DNA of 64,000 nucleotides, taken from assembly GCA_023105745.1 (NCBI GenBank), contig JALGQZ010000011.1:46654698-46718697 (forward strand). The letters run 5' to 3'. The translations under genes and the position numbers were made by a program. The notes beneath the pieces were generated by a model. That model was not told where the DNA came from. It did not search any database and worked only from the letters and a program-made list of their open reading frames with translations. Origin of the DNA: Austropuccinia psidii. Lineage: Eukaryota; Basidiomycota; Pucciniomycetes; Pucciniales; Sphaerophragmiaceae. The first letter of the stretch is position 1; the number at the start of each line of letters is the position of its first letter. Of this stretch, positions 32,308 to 44,444 are shown one piece after another.

Positions 32308-35300
32308 ATGAAAGAAATCCATGGCAGAAGAAATTGGCCATGGTGGAAGAGTCAAATAATCCAAAAGCACAGTAATGGAACTTGGATATGGCAAAAGACC
32401 ATGTCATTTGAAAATGACATATACTCTGTGGACAAAGATCCATATGAGTGGTGTCTTAGACAGTCTAAAAGACTTAAAGCCATTGATCCCCAAATGAACA
32501 TTCAAATGAGGAATCATAAACTTCTGACACAACTGCCAGGAGAACTAGAGCATGCAGTAAAGTGCAGATGCAACCAAAATTGCACTCTAGATGATATAGC
32601 CAATACCTTACAAGACATAAGGAAAAGGACTAATATAGGGAAATTCACCCCATATAGAAGCAGTAGTTTCAAAGAGAAACAACCTTTCAGGGTGGAGTTT
32701 AAAGACAGACCCAGAGAAAGAGTGGCAGAAGTGGCAAAGAAGAAGAATTCTTGTCACAATTGTGGTTCAACAGACCACTATGCCAACAACTGTCCAAAAG
32801 CAAAGAAGAAAGTCTATGCTATAGAAAAAGTCCCTGAAGAAGAACCTCCAACAGAGGATTCTGAATCAGACTCTATGGGTGATGCCATTAGAGAACTATC
32901 TGATGAGGATCAAGACCCAAGAGAGGAATTTCTAGTGGAATACCAAGAGGAAACCCCACTAGAAATCCAGGATATACAGTTGGAAGCAGGCATGCCACAA
33001 GACACTGCCAACAAGAATTTGTGTAAACATACACAAGATGCACAAACATTCCTGGTTACACCAACCAAAGGAATGGCATACATACATGGAACAGCCACAA
33101 AAATGACTGTATGTATTGACAATGCTCAGCATCCACTGATCACTGACAGTGGAGCACACTGCTCCATAGTGGCCAGAAATTATCTGGATAACCACTTCCC
33201 AAACTGGGAAAAAGAACTCTTGCCCACCAGGGCAAAGAACTTTAAGAGTGCATCTGGAAAGATGACCTCTATTGGGACAATTATCAAAGAGATAATTATA
33301 CCCCACAGAAAAGGTAATATCAGACTCAACCCAGAGTTTGGAGTGCTTGAAGATGCCCACATCCAAGGGTTTTTACTGGGAACAGATTACCAGAGGATGT
33401 ATGGCATAGATATTTACAATAGTAAAAATAGGCATATTACCATTGGTACTAACAAGGAAAAGAAATTTTCTCTTGATATATACCAGATATCTTCTCAGGA
33501 CCCACTGGAAGAACTTCTGAAAGAATTCAGAGAGGGACAGTTTAGCACTACCCTCACCAGTAAACAAAAGTTAGGTTTACTGAAGATGCTGAGGAAGAAT
33601 ATACCAGCATTTGCCATTGGTGAAGAACCATTAGGCAAGATCAAAGGCCATGATATAGAACTATATCTGGATGTGAAAAGGCCTTATACACCCATGTTAA
33701 GGAGACCTCCTTACCCAGCAAGTCTGGAGACCAGGAAAGAGATTGAGAAACATATCAATGAACTCCTGGACATGGATGTCATTAGGAAGATTGGACATAA
33801 TGAAATAGTGGAAATCACCACTCCTGTCCTAATCACCTGGCATGATGGCAAGTCTAGATTGTGTGGAGATCTCAGAGCCCTGAATAACTACATAAAAGCA
33901 GACAGGTACCCTATACCAAGGATACCTCATGCCTTGGATAAGCTAGCCAAAGCCAAATACATAACCAAGATGGATTGTATGAAAGGCTTCCACCAAAATG
34001 GAGTTAAACCAAATTCCATGAAGTTGCTCAGAATAATATGCCATATGGGCATATATGAGTACACCAGGATGCCATTTGGCATCAAGAATGCACCAGCCCA
34101 CTTCCAAAGGATGATGGACACCATATTTCAAGAAGAAATAATGGAAGGCTGGATGGTAGTGTATATTGATGATATCATTATATACTCAGAGACATGGGAA
34201 GACCATGTACAATACATAGACAGAGTTCTAAGTAAATGTACACCCATCAATCTGAAGATTTCACTTAAAAAGTGTAATTTTGGCCAACAAGAGCTACTAG
34301 CTCTAGGACACAAAGTCTCAGGCCTTAGTCTGGCAATTGACCAGAACAAAGTAGCAGCAGTACTGCAAAAGCCAGTACCAAAGAACATCAAAGAGATGCA
34401 ATCTTTCCTTGGATTTGCTAGCTACTATAGAAACCACATCAAAAACTTTGCTCACATAACTAGTAGTTTATACAAGTTATGCTCAAAGGATGTAGTTTTT
34501 GAAATAACCAAGGAAAGGAGGGAAGCATATGAGAGTATCAAATATGAACTCACAAATGCACCTGTGCTCATCTTGCCTGACTTTGAACTACCATTCAAGT
34601 TATATATAGATGCAGCATGCAGCCAAGGCTTGGGAGCAGCCCTTCACCAAAGACAAATTGTGGATGGTGAACCAAGAGAAGGTGTAATATGTTACATCTC
34701 TAGGCAGCTGAAAGATTCAGAAGCCAGGTATGGGGCCACCCAGACAGAATGTGTATGTCTAGTCTGGGCTCTAGAAAAACTCCACTATTATTTGGAGGGT
34801 GCAGTCTTTGAAGTCTACACAGACCGCACAGCCTTGAAGTCTTTACTAAACATGAAGACTACTAATAGACACATGCTGAGATGGCAAATAGCCATCCAGG
34901 AGTATAGAGGGAACATGACCATCATATACAAGGAAGGTAAAAGCCATACCAATGCAGATGGCCTTAGCAGATGGCCACTGGACAATGTCAAAAGCAATCC
35001 AGCTTATGACCCTGAAGTTGCTGCAAAAATTCCTATCCATTTTATGGAAATAAATAGGAAAAAGAACTTCAGATTCTCTGAATGGGCACCAGGGAGTGGT
35101 ACCCTTGACAGTGGAAACACTGATTCAGAAGGGACAGAAACCCCCATACTGGGAATAAGTTCCTCAGAATTGCACAATGAATTTTTCAATGCAGTACTGA
35201 AATCCTATGCTAAACACAAACAGTGTAGCATACTACTCCAACTCCTTCAACAAAAATACAGGAGCCCAGAACTGGAAACCCAGCTGGAGGAACCCTGGTT

Positions 35301-36747
35301 GAGGGCCTATAAGGACAATAAATTCTTCCTTATAGATGGCCTGATTTATCACAGAGAAAAGCACACCAGTGCACTCACAGTGATAGACACAGACCACATC
35401 TCCTTAATCCTGCAGGAATGCCATGACTGCCCCTACATGGGACACATGAGTGAGGACAGGACGAAAGAGAGGGTAGCAAGCACAGCTTGGTGGCCCAAGT
35501 GGGAGCAAGAGTTGAGTGAATACATCAACACTTGTGAAAGATGCCAAAAGGCAAATAGAAAACATGGGAAAAAATATGGGTTACTTCAACACATAGAAGA
35601 ACCCAAACACCCATGGGAAACCATCAACATGGACTGGGTCACAGGACTTGTCCCAGGAGGCAAAGAAAACTACAATGCCTGCCTAATCATAGTAGATAGG
35701 TTCAGCAAGAGCATGAGATGTCTACCATCCCATAAAGAGGACACAGCCATGGACACTGCTCTGTTATTTTGGAATAACATCATATCCACCTGTGGAGTCC
35801 CTAAGATCATAATTAGTGACAGGGACCCAAAATTCACATCTGAATTTTGGACCAATTTATATGAAATGCTAGGCACCAAGCTTGCTTTTTCCACAGCTTA
35901 CCATCCACAAACAGATGGCCTAGCTGAGAGGATGATCCAAACAATGGAGGACATCCTCAGGAGGTTCTGTGCCTATGGCATGGAATACAAGGACCATGAG
36001 GGATATACCCATGATTGGGTCACCCTCTTACCAGCAGTCCAACTGGCTTATAATACAAGCCAGCACTCTACCACAGGAAAAACACCTGCACTGGTAGAGA
36101 AAGGGTGGAATCCCCTTTTACCTGTGGATCACTTGAAGAAAAATCTTCTGACCATCCACCCCACAGCCAAAGACTTCCATGATATGTGGAAGAAAGCCTG
36201 TGATACTGCTGCCAAATGCATAGCTGAGGCCAAAGAGTATAATAAGCAGAGGTGGGACAAATCACATATGGAACCTGATTTCAAGGAAGGGGACCAGGTG
36301 TTAGTGTCTACACTAAACTTTAACAATCTCAAAGGACCCAAGAAAATGAGAGACTCATTTGTAGGGCCCTTCACTATCATTAAGTTGATAGGGAAGAATG
36401 CAGTAGAGGTCAAGCTCACTGAGGAGTTTTCTAGGAAACACCCAGTCTTTCCAGTAAGCCTGGTCAAACCATACTTCCAAACAGAAGAGGATAAATTCCC
36501 CTCCAGGAAGAAAAACATCACTCCACCAGAAATAGTGGAAGTAGAAGACTCTCCTGGACCTGTGAGTAAAATCATCAGGGCCAGAAAAATCAGACTCAAT
36601 GGGAAGGATCAGAGACAATATCTAGTCAGATTCAAGAACCAGACAGCTGACAAAGACAAATGGTTGGCAGAGGATGCCATACCAGATGGGAACCTCCATT
36701 TAAGGAGATTCAGAGCCTCTAGGAGGACTGAACAGTCTCATCAATGA
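32308..36747 (+). CDS. Gag C-terminus-protease-RT-RNase H-integrase of B1
   Basis: This intact 1479-codon frame continues Gag after the single TGA. In order: rest of capsid; CCHC knuckle [14 protein letters not shown] (residues 149-162); protease DSG at 280; RT with [13 protein letters not shown] and catalytic YIDD at 619-622; RNase H with first Asp about 768 and [16 protein letters not shown]; integrase zinc domain (His 1039 and 1046, Cys 1076 and 1079); catalytic Asp 1109, Asp 1171 and Glu 1207 with the exact 35-residue spacing; GPF at 1353-1355; chromodomain-like [15 protein letters not shown] near the end. All catalytic residues are present. Only two CG dinucleotides occur in 4.4 kb. It could supply enzymes if the stop is read through or a sister copy is intact. 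Confidence 0.95.
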   Translation: MKEIHGRRNWPWWKSQIIQKHSNGTWIWQKTMSFENDIYSVDKDPYEWCLRQSKRLKAIDPQMNIQMRNHKLLTQLPGELEHAVKCRCNQNCTLDDIANTLQDIRKRTNIGKFTPYRSSSFKEKQPFRVEFKDRPRERVAEVAKKKNSCHNCGSTDHYANNCPKAKKKVYAIEKVPEEEPPTEDSESDSMGDAIRELSDEDQDPREEFLVEYQEETPLEIQDIQLEAGMPQDTANKNLCKHTQDAQTFLVTPTKGMAYIHGTATKMTVCIDNAQHPLITDSGAHCSIVARNYLDNHFPNWEKELLPTRAKNFKSASGKMTSIGTIIKEIIIPHRKGNIRLNPEFGVLEDAHIQGFLLGTDYQRMYGIDIYNSKNRHITIGTNKEKKFSLDIYQISSQDPLEELLKEFREGQFSTTLTSKQKLGLLKMLRKNIPAFAIGEEPLGKIKGHDIELYLDVKRPYTPMLRRPPYPASLETRKEIEKHINELLDMDVIRKIGHNEIVEITTPVLITWHDGKSRLCGDLRALNNYIKADRYPIPRIPHALDKLAKAKYITKMDCMKGFHQNGVKPNSMKLLRIICHMGIYEYTRMPFGIKNAPAHFQRMMDTIFQEEIMEGWMVVYIDDIIIYSETWEDHVQYIDRVLSKCTPINLKISLKKCNFGQQELLALGHKVSGLSLAIDQNKVAAVLQKPVPKNIKEMQSFLGFASYYRNHIKNFAHITSSLYKLCSKDVVFEITKERREAYESIKYELTNAPVLILPDFELPFKLYIDAACSQGLGAALHQRQIVDGEPREGVICYISRQLKDSEARYGATQTECVCLVWALEKLHYYLEGAVFEVYTDRTALKSLLNMKTTNRHMLRWQIAIQEYRGNMTIIYKEGKSHTNADGLSRWPLDNVKSNPAYDPEVAAKIPIHFMEINRKKNFRFSEWAPGSGTLDSGNTDSEGTETPILGISSSELHNEFFNAVLKSYAKHKQCSILLQLLQQKYRSPELETQLEEPWLRAYKDNKFFLIDGLIYHREKHTSALTVIDTDHISLILQECHDCPYMGHMSEDRTKERVASTAWWPKWEQELSEYINTCERCQKANRKHGKKYGLLQHIEEPKHPWETINMDWVTGLVPGGKENYNACLIIVDRFSKSMRCLPSHKEDTAMDTALLFWNNIISTCGVPKIIISDRDPKFTSEFWTNLYEMLGTKLAFSTAYHPQTDGLAERMIQTMEDILRRFCAYGMEYKDHEGYTHDWVTLLPAVQLAYNTSQHSTTGKTPALVEKGWNPLLPVDHLKKNLLTIHPTAKDFHDMWKKACDTAAKCIAEAKEYNKQRWDKSHMEPDFKEGDQVLVSTLNFNNLKGPKKMRDSFVGPFTIIKLIGKNAVEVKLTEEFSRKHPVFPVSLVKPYFQTEEDKFPSRKKNITPPEIVEVEDSPGPVSKIIRARKIRLNGKDQRQYLVRFKNQTADKDKWLAEDAIPDGNLHLRRFRASRRTEQSHQ

Positions 36748-36771
36748 TGAGCCTTTTTTAGAGGGAGGGTA
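36748..36771 (+). other. Polypurine tract of B1
   Basis: Only 24 bases separate the Pol stop from the LTR. They include TTTTTTAGAGGGAGGGTA, ending at the TGTCAG start of the 3' LTR. Confidence 0.75.
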
Positions 36772-38210
36772 TGTCAGCCTGTGACTCAAAACGAGAGCAC
36801 AAGCATGACAGCCAAAATACCATAAACCAATGGTATAGCCAAAATACCACCAAAACATGGAGCTGAGCCAAATTAGCTCAAAAGGTATCAGAAGAAAGAG
36901 GAAACTTACCTCTTTCTGAAAATATAAGTCCCATCACCATAGGACAAGAAACAACAAAGTTATTCCTGCTCAAAGTTATTGCTGAGCATAAACCTTAATT
37001 TTCACCTCTCATCTAAAATCTAGAAGGAGAGGCTTAACCCCATCAAATGGGTATTCAAAATTAAGCTCTAAGCCAGGGCTATCCAATGGTACCAGCCAAA
37101 CTGAGCTAGCACCAGTATTACTTGAGTTATGGTCAAATTCAGACCAAATAAGGGTGAACAAAACATTCACCTCTCATCTAACTTTTACAGTTTTAGTGTG
37201 AGATACCTAAAGTGGGGTCTTTTTGGAAAGAGCACAGTCAGGGCTATCTGATGGTGCCATCCATTTCCTCATAACTCAACTACAACAGAAGTTATTGGCC
37301 AAACAAGCTTAATACAGCTTTTGACCAGACCACGCCAATGTACAAAAATACTTGTACATGGGATAACTTTGTCATATTTAATGATAACCATGTCAAGTTG
37401 GGTACCATTGTGTAGAGCCCATACAGGGCTATTCAATGAACCAACGTTGAGGTTGATATCTCAAAAACTGACAGAGTTATGACCATTTTAAGGTCAAAAT
37501 CCCACCTACTGTCAGATACAGCCTTACCATGGGATAATATCCCATAACCATGAATATGAGGTGTCAAATAGACGAAGAAGCATGTTTTTACTTCAATACC
37601 TCATATGTCAGTCAATACTGGGGTCCCATACAGTTTCTGTACAGCGTTCTACGCGTCATACACATCAGAATCAGGCTGTGAGGTCCCCAGATGAAAATGT
37701 TCACCCTGTATTGGTGAAAACTGCCCAGATGTGGTTTCAAAACCACATCTGAGCCCAATACAGGGTATACAGACTGTTTGCAAACCACAAGCCTGTCCTG
37801 GAGAGTGAAAAATCTTCACTTCCTCTACGTGGAAAGGTCTAGCAGCGTTTCCACCTCAATTTCAGGATAAAAGGAGGGCTTTTCACAGCCAAAAACCTTT
37901 CCTCATCCTGCTCTTGAATAACCTACGTAGTAAACTGTCAAAAACAGTTTTACTCTTGGTTAAATAATCAGGTATACTCTTAATTTAAAGTATTGTAGTC
38001 TTTATTATTGTAATCCAACAGGTAAAGCTGCACCCAGGGCTTTCAACAGCGCTCACCACCACTATATCTCTATAGTAAAGCCCTTTAAATCTTAAATTAA
38101 ATCATTTATTATCAATCTTATCATCTTTTAAAACCATTTTTACCGTGTCACAGTCATAGTTAAAGCTTGTAAATACTCATATACACCTTTATCATAGACT
38201 CAGCCTGACT
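36772..38210 (+). repeat. 3' LTR of B1 (family III)
   Basis: This 1439-base LTR is nearly identical by eye to 28532-29951, with about 18 extra bases near 37600 (CTCATATGTCAGTCAAT). Its last base is T, not A (CCTGACT), so the terminal TG...CA is imperfect. GTATG follows at 38211-38215. Confidence 0.93.
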
Positions 38211-38215
38211 GTATG

Positions 38216-39055
38216 GGATCCCAGTATTGACTGAAATATGAGGTATTGAAGTAAAAAACAAGCTTCTTCATCTATTTGAAACCTCATATTCATGATTATG
38301 GGACATTATCCCATGGTAAGGCTGTATATGACAGCAGGTGGGAATCTGACTTTAAAACTGCCATACCTTTGTCAATTCTTGAGGTATCAACCTCAAAATT
38401 GGTTCAGTGTGTAGCCCTGGCTGTTCTCTACACAATGGTACCTCATTTGATATGGGTATCATTCAATATGGCAAAGTTATACCATGTACAAGTTTTTTTT
38501 ACATTTGCGTGGTTTAGGCAAAAGGCTGTATTGAGCTTATTTGCCCCATAACTTTTGTTCTAGTTGGGCTATGAGGAAATTGATGACACCATCAGTTAGC
38601 CCTGATTGTGCTCTTTCCAAAAAGACCCCACTTTAGGTATCTCAAGCTAAAACTGCAAAAGTTAGATTGGAGGTGAATGTTTTGTTCACCCTTATTTGGC
38701 CTGAATTTGGCCATAGCTCAAGCAATACTGGTGCTAGCTCAGTTTTCCTAGTACCATTGGATAGCCCTGGCTTAGAGCTTCATTTTAAATACCCATTTGA
38801 TGGGGTTAAGCCTCTCCTTCTGGATTTTAGATGAGAGGTGAAAATTAAGGTTTATGCTCAGCAATAACTTTGTTATTCTTTGTCCTATGGTGATGGGACT
38901 TATATTTTCAGAAAGGGGTGAGTTTCCTCTTTTTTTTGATACCTTTTGAGCTGATTTGGCTCAGCTCCATGTTTTGGTGGTATCTTGGCTATACCATTGA
39001 TTTATGGTATTTTAGCTGTCATGCTTGTGCTCTGGTTTTGAGTCACAGGCTGACA
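38216..39055 (-). repeat. 3' LTR of B2, proximal part
   Basis: On the minus strand this LTR piece begins TGTCAGCCTGTGAC at 39055 and runs to the B1 insertion. With 27950-28531 it makes 1422 bases. A short open frame on the opposite strand (38276-38551) also occurs in the other B2 LTR but not in B1, so I do not call it. Confidence 0.92.
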
Positions 39056-40952
39056 TACCCTTCCTCTAAAAATTCTCATCATTGATGAGACTGTTCAGTC
39101 CTCCTAGAGGCTCTGAATCTCCTTGAATGAAGGTTCCCATCTGGTATGGCATCTTCTGCCAACCATTTGTCTTTATCAGCTGTTTGGTTCTTGAATCTGA
39201 CTAAATGTTGTCTTTGATCCTTCCCATTAAGTCTGATCTTCCTGCCCCTGAGGATCTTACTCACAGGTCCTGGGGAGTCCTCTACTTCCACTATTTCTGG
39301 TGGTGTGAGGTTCTTCTTCCCAGAGGGTAATTTACCCTCTTCAGTTTGGAAGTATGGCTTGACCAAACTCACTGGAAATACTGAGTGTTTCCTGGAAACC
39401 TCCTCTGTGAGCTTGACTTCTACTGCATTCTTGCTTATCAACTTAATGATAGTGAAGGGCCCTACAAATGAGTCTCTCATCTTCTTGGTTCCTTTAATAT
39501 TGTTCAAGTTCAGTGTAGACACTAACACCTGGTCCCCTTCCTTAAAGTCAGGTTCCATTTGTGTCTTGTCTCACCTCTGCTTATTATAATCTTTTGCCTC
39601 AGCTATGCATTTAGCAGCTGCGTCACAAGCTCTCTTCCACATATCATGGAAGTCTTTGGCTGTGAGGTGGATTGTCAGAAGATTCTTCTTCAAGTGATCC
39701 ACAGGCAACAAAGGATTCCACCCTTTCTCTACCAGTGCAGGTGTTTTTCCTGTGGTAGAGTGCTGACTTGTATTATAAGCCATTTGGACAGCTGGTAGAA
39801 GGGTAACCCAGTCATGGGTATATCCCTCATGGTCCTTATATTCCATTCCATAGGAATAGAACCTCCTAAAGATGTCCTCCATTGTTTTGATAATCATCTC
39901 TGCTAGGCCATCTGTTTGTGGATGGTAAGCTGTGGAAAAAGCAAGCTTGGTGCCAAGCATGTCATACAAGTTGGTCCAAAATTCAGATGTGAATTTTGGG
40001 TCCCTATCACTAATGATGATCTTAGGGACTCCACAGGTAGATATGATGTTATTCCAAAATAACAGAGCAGTATTCATGGCTGTTTCCTCCTTGTGGAATG
40101 GTAGACACCTCATGCTCTTGCTGAACCTGTCAACTATGATCAAGCAGGCATTGTAGTTTTCTTTGCCTCCTGGGACAAGTCCTGTAACCCAGTCCATGTT
40201 GATGGTTTCCCATGGGTGTGTGGGTTCTTCTATATGTTGAAGTAACCCATAATTCTTCCCATGTTTCCTATTTGCCTTTTGGCATCTTTCACAAGTTTTG
40301 ATGTGTTCACTCAACTCTTGTTCCCACTTGGGCCACCAAGCTGTGCTTGCTACCCCCTCCTTGGTCCTGTCTTCACTCATGTGTCCCATATAGGGGCAGT
40401 CATGGCATTCCTGCAGGATCAGAGAGATGTGGTCTTTGTCTACCACTGTGAGTGCACTTGTGTGTTTTTCTCTGTGGTAGAGCAGGCCATCCATAAGGAA
40501 GAACTTGTTATCCTTCAGGCCCTCAACCAGGGTTCTTCCAGCTGGGATTCCAGTTCTGGACTCCTGTACTTATGTTGAAGGAGTTGTAGTAATATGCCAC
40601 ACTGTTTTTGTTTGGCATACAACTTTAGTACTGCACTAAAAAATTCATTGTGCAGTTCTGAAGAACTTATTCCCAATATGGGAGTTTCTGTTTCCTCTTA
40701 ATCAGTGTTTCCACTGTCAAGGGTACCACTTTCTGGTTTCCATTCAGAAAATCTGAAGTTCTTCCTCCTATCTATCTGCATGAAATGGATAGGGATTTTG
40801 GGTGAAACTTCAGGTTCATGAGCTGGATTGCTCTTGACATTATCCAGTAGCCATCTGCTACGGCCATCTGCGTTGGTATGACTTTTACCTTCCTTGTATA
40901 TGATGGTCATGTTCCCTCTATACTCCTGGATGGCTATTTGCCATCTCAGCAT
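39056..40952 (-). pseudogene. RNase H end and integrase of B2 (broken), with polypurine tract
   Basis: On the minus strand: end of RNase H ([14 protein letters not shown]), linker with TAA at 40698-40700, a 1-base deletion near 40525, then the integrase with [17 protein letters not shown] zinc residues (here [14 protein letters not shown]), [16 protein letters not shown] and [10 protein letters not shown] catalytic blocks, a TGA for Trp at 39571-39573 (NKQR then stop), GPF and chromodomain-like tail to 39079. The polypurine tract AGAGGAAGGGTA borders the LTR at 39056. The D,D,E residues are kept, but the gene is dead. Confidence 0.9.
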
Positions 40953-40967
40953 GTGTCTATTGGTAGT

Positions 40968-42845
40968 CTACATGTTCAGTAAAGACTTCAAGGCTGTGCA
41001 ATCTGTGTAGACTTCAAAAACTGCACCCTCCAGATAATAATGGAGTTTCTCCAGAGCCCAGACTAAGCATAGGCATTCAGTATGGGTGGCCCCATACCTG
41101 GCCTCTGAAACTTTCAGTTTCCTAGAGATGTAACATATTACTCCCTGTCTTGGTTCACCATCCACAATTTGTCTTTGGTGAAGGGCTGCTCCTAGGCCTT
41201 GACTACATGCTGCATCTATGTATAGCTTGAATGGTAGTTCAAAGTCAGGTAAGATGAGCACGGGTGCATTTGTGAGTTCATATTTGATCCTCTCATATGC
41301 ATCCCTCCTTTCCTTGGTGATTTCAAAAACTACATCTTTTGAGCACAACTTGTATAAACTACTAGTTATGTGGGCAAAATTCTTGATGTGGTTTCTATAG
41401 TAGCTAGCAAACCCAAGTAAATATTGCATCTCTTTGATGCTCTTTGGTACTGGCTTTTGCAGTATTGCTGCTACTTTGTTCTGGTCAATTTCCAGACTAA
41501 GACCTGAGACTTTATGTTCTAGAGCCAGTAGCTCTTGTTGGCCAAAATTACACTTTTTCAGTGAAATTTTCAGATTGATGGGTGTACATTTGCTTAGCAC
41601 TCTGTCTATGTACTGCACATGGTCTTCCCATGTCTCTGAGTATATAATGATATCATCAATATATACCACCATCCAGCCTTCCAATATTTCTTCTTGAAAT
41701 ATTGTGTCCATCATCCTTTGGAAGTGGGCTGATGCATTTTTGATGCCAAATGGCATCCTGGTATACTCATATATGCCCATATGGCATGTAATTCTGAGTA
41801 ATTTCATGGAGTTTGGTTTAACTCCATTTTGGTGGAAGCCTTTCATACAATCCATTTTGGTTATGTATTTGGCTTTTGCCAGTTTATCCAAGGCATGAGG
41901 TATCCTGGGTATAGGGTACCTGTCTGCTTTTGTGTAGTTATTCAGAGCTCTGAAATCTCTGCACAGTCTAGACTTGCCATCATGCCAGGTGATTAGGACA
42001 GGGGTGGTGATTTCCACTATTTCATTATGTCCAATCTTCCTGATGACATCAATGTCCAATAGTTCATTGATATGTTTCTCAATTTCTTTCCTGGTTTCCA
42101 TACTTTCTGGATAAGGAGGTCTCCTAAGCATGGGTGGATAAGGTCTTTCCACATCCAGATATAGTTCCATATCATGGCCTTTGATCTTGCCTAATGGTTC
42201 TTCACCAATGGCAAATGCTGGTCTGTTCTTTCTCAGCATCTTCAGTAAACTTAGTTTTTGTTTACTGGTGAGGGCAGTGCTAAACTCTCCCTCTCTGAAT
42301 TCATTCATAAGCTCTTCTAGTGGATCTTGAGAAGATATATGGTATATATCAAGTGAAAATTTCTTTTCCTTGTTGGTACCAATGGTAATGTGCCTATTTT
42401 TACTGTTGTAAATATCTATGCCATACATCCTCTGGTAGTCTGTTCCCAGTAAGAACCCTTGGATGTGGGCATCATCTAGCACTACAAACCCTGGGTTGAG
42501 TCTGATATTACCCTTCCTGTGGGGTATAATTATCTCTTTGATAATTGTACCAATGGAAGTCATCTTCCCTGAGGCACTTTTAAAGTTCTTTGCCTTGGTT
42601 GGCAAGAGCTGTTTTTCCCAATTTGGGAAGTGATTATCCAGATAATTTCTGGCCACTATGGAGCAGTGTGCCCCACTATCAATGATCAATGGATGTTGGG
42701 CATTGTCAATAAAGACAGTCATTTTAGTGGCTGTTCCATGTATATATGCCATTCCTTTGGTTGGTGTAACCAGGAATGTTTGTGCATCTTGTGTGTGTTC
42801 GCACAAGTTTTTATTGGAAGTATGATGTGGCATGCCTGCTTCCAA
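40968..42845 (-). pseudogene. Protease-RT-RNase H of B2 (625-codon open stretch)
   Basis: On the minus strand this stretch opens after a TAG at 42846-42848 (CAG in B1) and ends in a TAG at 40968-40970 (AAG in B1), all in the Gag frame. Protease active site [11 protein letters not shown] with [10 protein letters not shown] and RNase H with [16 protein letters not shown] are present and closely resemble B1. RT is internally uninterrupted. Confidence 0.9.
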
Positions 42846-44211
42846 CTATATGTCCTGAATTTCTAGTGGGGTTTCCTCTTGGTATTCTACTAGAAATTCT
42901 TCTCTTGGGTCTTGGTCATCATCAGATGGTTCCCTGATGGCATCACCCATGAAGTCTGATTCAGAATCCTCCATTGGGGATTCCTCCTCTGGGACTTTCT
43001 CAATGGCATAGACTTTTTTCTTTGCCTTGGGACAGTTGTTGGCATAGTGGTCTGTTGAACCACAATTGTGACAAGAATTTTTCTTCTTTGCCACTTCTGC
43101 CACTCTTTCTTTGGGTTTGTCTTTAAACTCTACCCTGAAAGGTTGTTTCTCTCTGAAACCACTGCTCTTATATGGGGTGAATTTCCCTATATAAGCTCTT
43201 TTCCTTGTGTCTTGTAAGGTATTAGCAACGTCATCCAGAGTGCAATTTTGGTTGCATCTTCATTTTACTGCATGCTCTAGTTCTCCTGGCAGTTGTTTCA
43301 GAAGTTTGTGATTCCTCATTTGGATATTCATCTGAAGATCAATGGCTTTAAGTCTTTTAGACTGTCTAAGACACCACTAATATGGATCTTTGTCCACAGA
43401 GTATTTGTCATTGTCAAATGACATGGTCGTTTGCCATATCCAAGTTCCATTACTGTACTTTTGGATGATTTGACTCTTCCACCATGGCCAGTTCTTTCTG
43501 CCATGGAGTTCTTTCATTTCTGTGTACCATATACTAGCATGACCTTTAAATGCAGTATTCAATCTAGCAGTAATCCAGTAGTCTGGTATGCTTGGTACAT
43601 CAATGAAGAGTCTATCAATATAATATATGAGCTCCATATGATCATATTCTCCTGTTCCAGAGAGTTTGGGCCAGCTTGAGGACTCAGGAAGCTGTTTCAA
43701 GGCTTCCTTCTCTGCATAAGACATGCCATCTCCTTCCTGGTATTGTGATGGAGATCTTGCCTTATTCATCAACATGACATCTGATTTGATGTCATCTGGT
43801 TAATATGGATTTTCCATAACTTGGCCTTGTGGTTGGGGCTTCAAGTTATGGTAGACATTAAACAATTTTTTTATGTCTTGGTCCAGACAATCCCTGTCCC
43901 TTTTACTGTGGTGTTGTTCTTCAAAGACTAGATTCAGTCTTTTTTTAGTTTCTTCAGAGGCTTTGCTCAATTGAGCATGTCCTTCTTGAAGATTTTTAAC
44001 TATTTTTTCCATGGAGGCTTGTAATTTTTCATCCTCTCATGCCTGGCTTCAAGTTCTGCAAACTGTTTTGCAGTTTTCTCAGAATATTGGGACATTTGTA
44101 ACCACAGTGTATCATTGTTGATGTTACTCTCAGATGTGACAATGTTATGTTCAGTCTGAGTGGGGGTAATGTTTCTATTACTAGGACTAATGATTCTAGA
44201 GTGGTTTACAA
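42846..44211 (-). pseudogene. Gag of B2 downstream of ORF1 (several stops)
   Basis: On the minus strand: coiled coil (MEKIVKNLQEGHAQL), capsid-like WPKLSGTGEYDHMELI, IWYTEMKELHG (Trp intact, unlike B1) and knuckle [14 protein letters not shown]. In-frame stops replace B1 sense codons at 43800-43802 (TAA), 43377-43379 (TAG), near 43262 (TGA) and 42846 (TAG), and a frameshift lies near 44020-44045. The damage is typical of a long-dead copy. Confidence 0.88.
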
Positions 44212-44439
44212 CTACTTCTGGTTCTTGTGCACTTCCTTTACCAAATTCAACAGCTTCTGAATCATAGGGTCTGACTCTTTCCTCCTCTGGTTGAAGGAGG
44301 CTTTGTTCTTTCCCTTGTTTCCTTGTCTTCTCCTGGAAACTTCCTGGAACTGTGAAGAATGGTGACTCTTGGCCCCTGATCTTCTGGTTTCTGAATGGTG
44401 TGAAGCCACTGGAGAGCTGATTTGGCCTGCTCCTTGTGA
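44212..44439 (-). pseudogene. ORF1 C-terminal exon part of B2
   Basis: This is the continuation of B2 ORF1 after C1 is removed: codon GGA at 54287-54285 joins TCA at 44439 in frame. It encodes HHSETRRSG, SQFQEVSRRRQGNKGKNK and QKLLNLVKEVHKNQK, ending TAG at 44214-44212. It is uninterrupted and lacks the TGA seen in B1. Compared with B1 31421-31609 there are 12 substitutions: 8 silent, 3 missense and 1 nonsense in this frame, while all are replacements in the Gag frame. Confidence 0.65.
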
Positions 44440-44444
44440 TCCTG

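Larger units (their letters stand above)
28532..38210 (+). mobile_element. Element B1: nearly intact family III retrotransposon, TSD GTATG
   Basis: The 9679-base element has near-identical LTRs (28532-29951, 36772-38210), PBS-like motif, leader intron, ORF1, Gag-Pol in one frame and polypurine tract. GTATG flanks it. Gag-Pol has one nonsense codon (TGA at 32296-32298 where B2 keeps TGG) and ORF1 has one (TGA 31421-31423 where B2 keeps TCA). It sits in opposite orientation inside the LTR of B2, its own family, so two inverted LTR arms face each other around 38210. It is the best model copy of the family in this window. Confidence 0.95.

Noticed and set aside
32910..33567. Open frames of 60-135 codons on the strand opposite B1 pol, and similar ones opposite other pol genes (for example 36129-36599, 34128-34391)
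   Set aside because: They are antisense shadows of strongly coding sequence. They show no motif, no independent start context and no conservation beyond that of the sense frame.
38276..38551. Antisense open frame inside the B2 LTR, also seen at 56319-56654
   Set aside because: It is open only in the two LTRs of the same element, which were identical at insertion. The B1 LTRs do not keep it, so there is no sign of selection.
13937..44214. Repeat-induced point mutation (RIP) as the cause of the nonsense codons
   Set aside because: The stops arise from mixed changes (TGG to TGA, GAG to TAG, AAG to TAG, TCA to TAA or TGA, TGC to TGA) and several 1-base indels, not the C-to-T bias expected of RIP.
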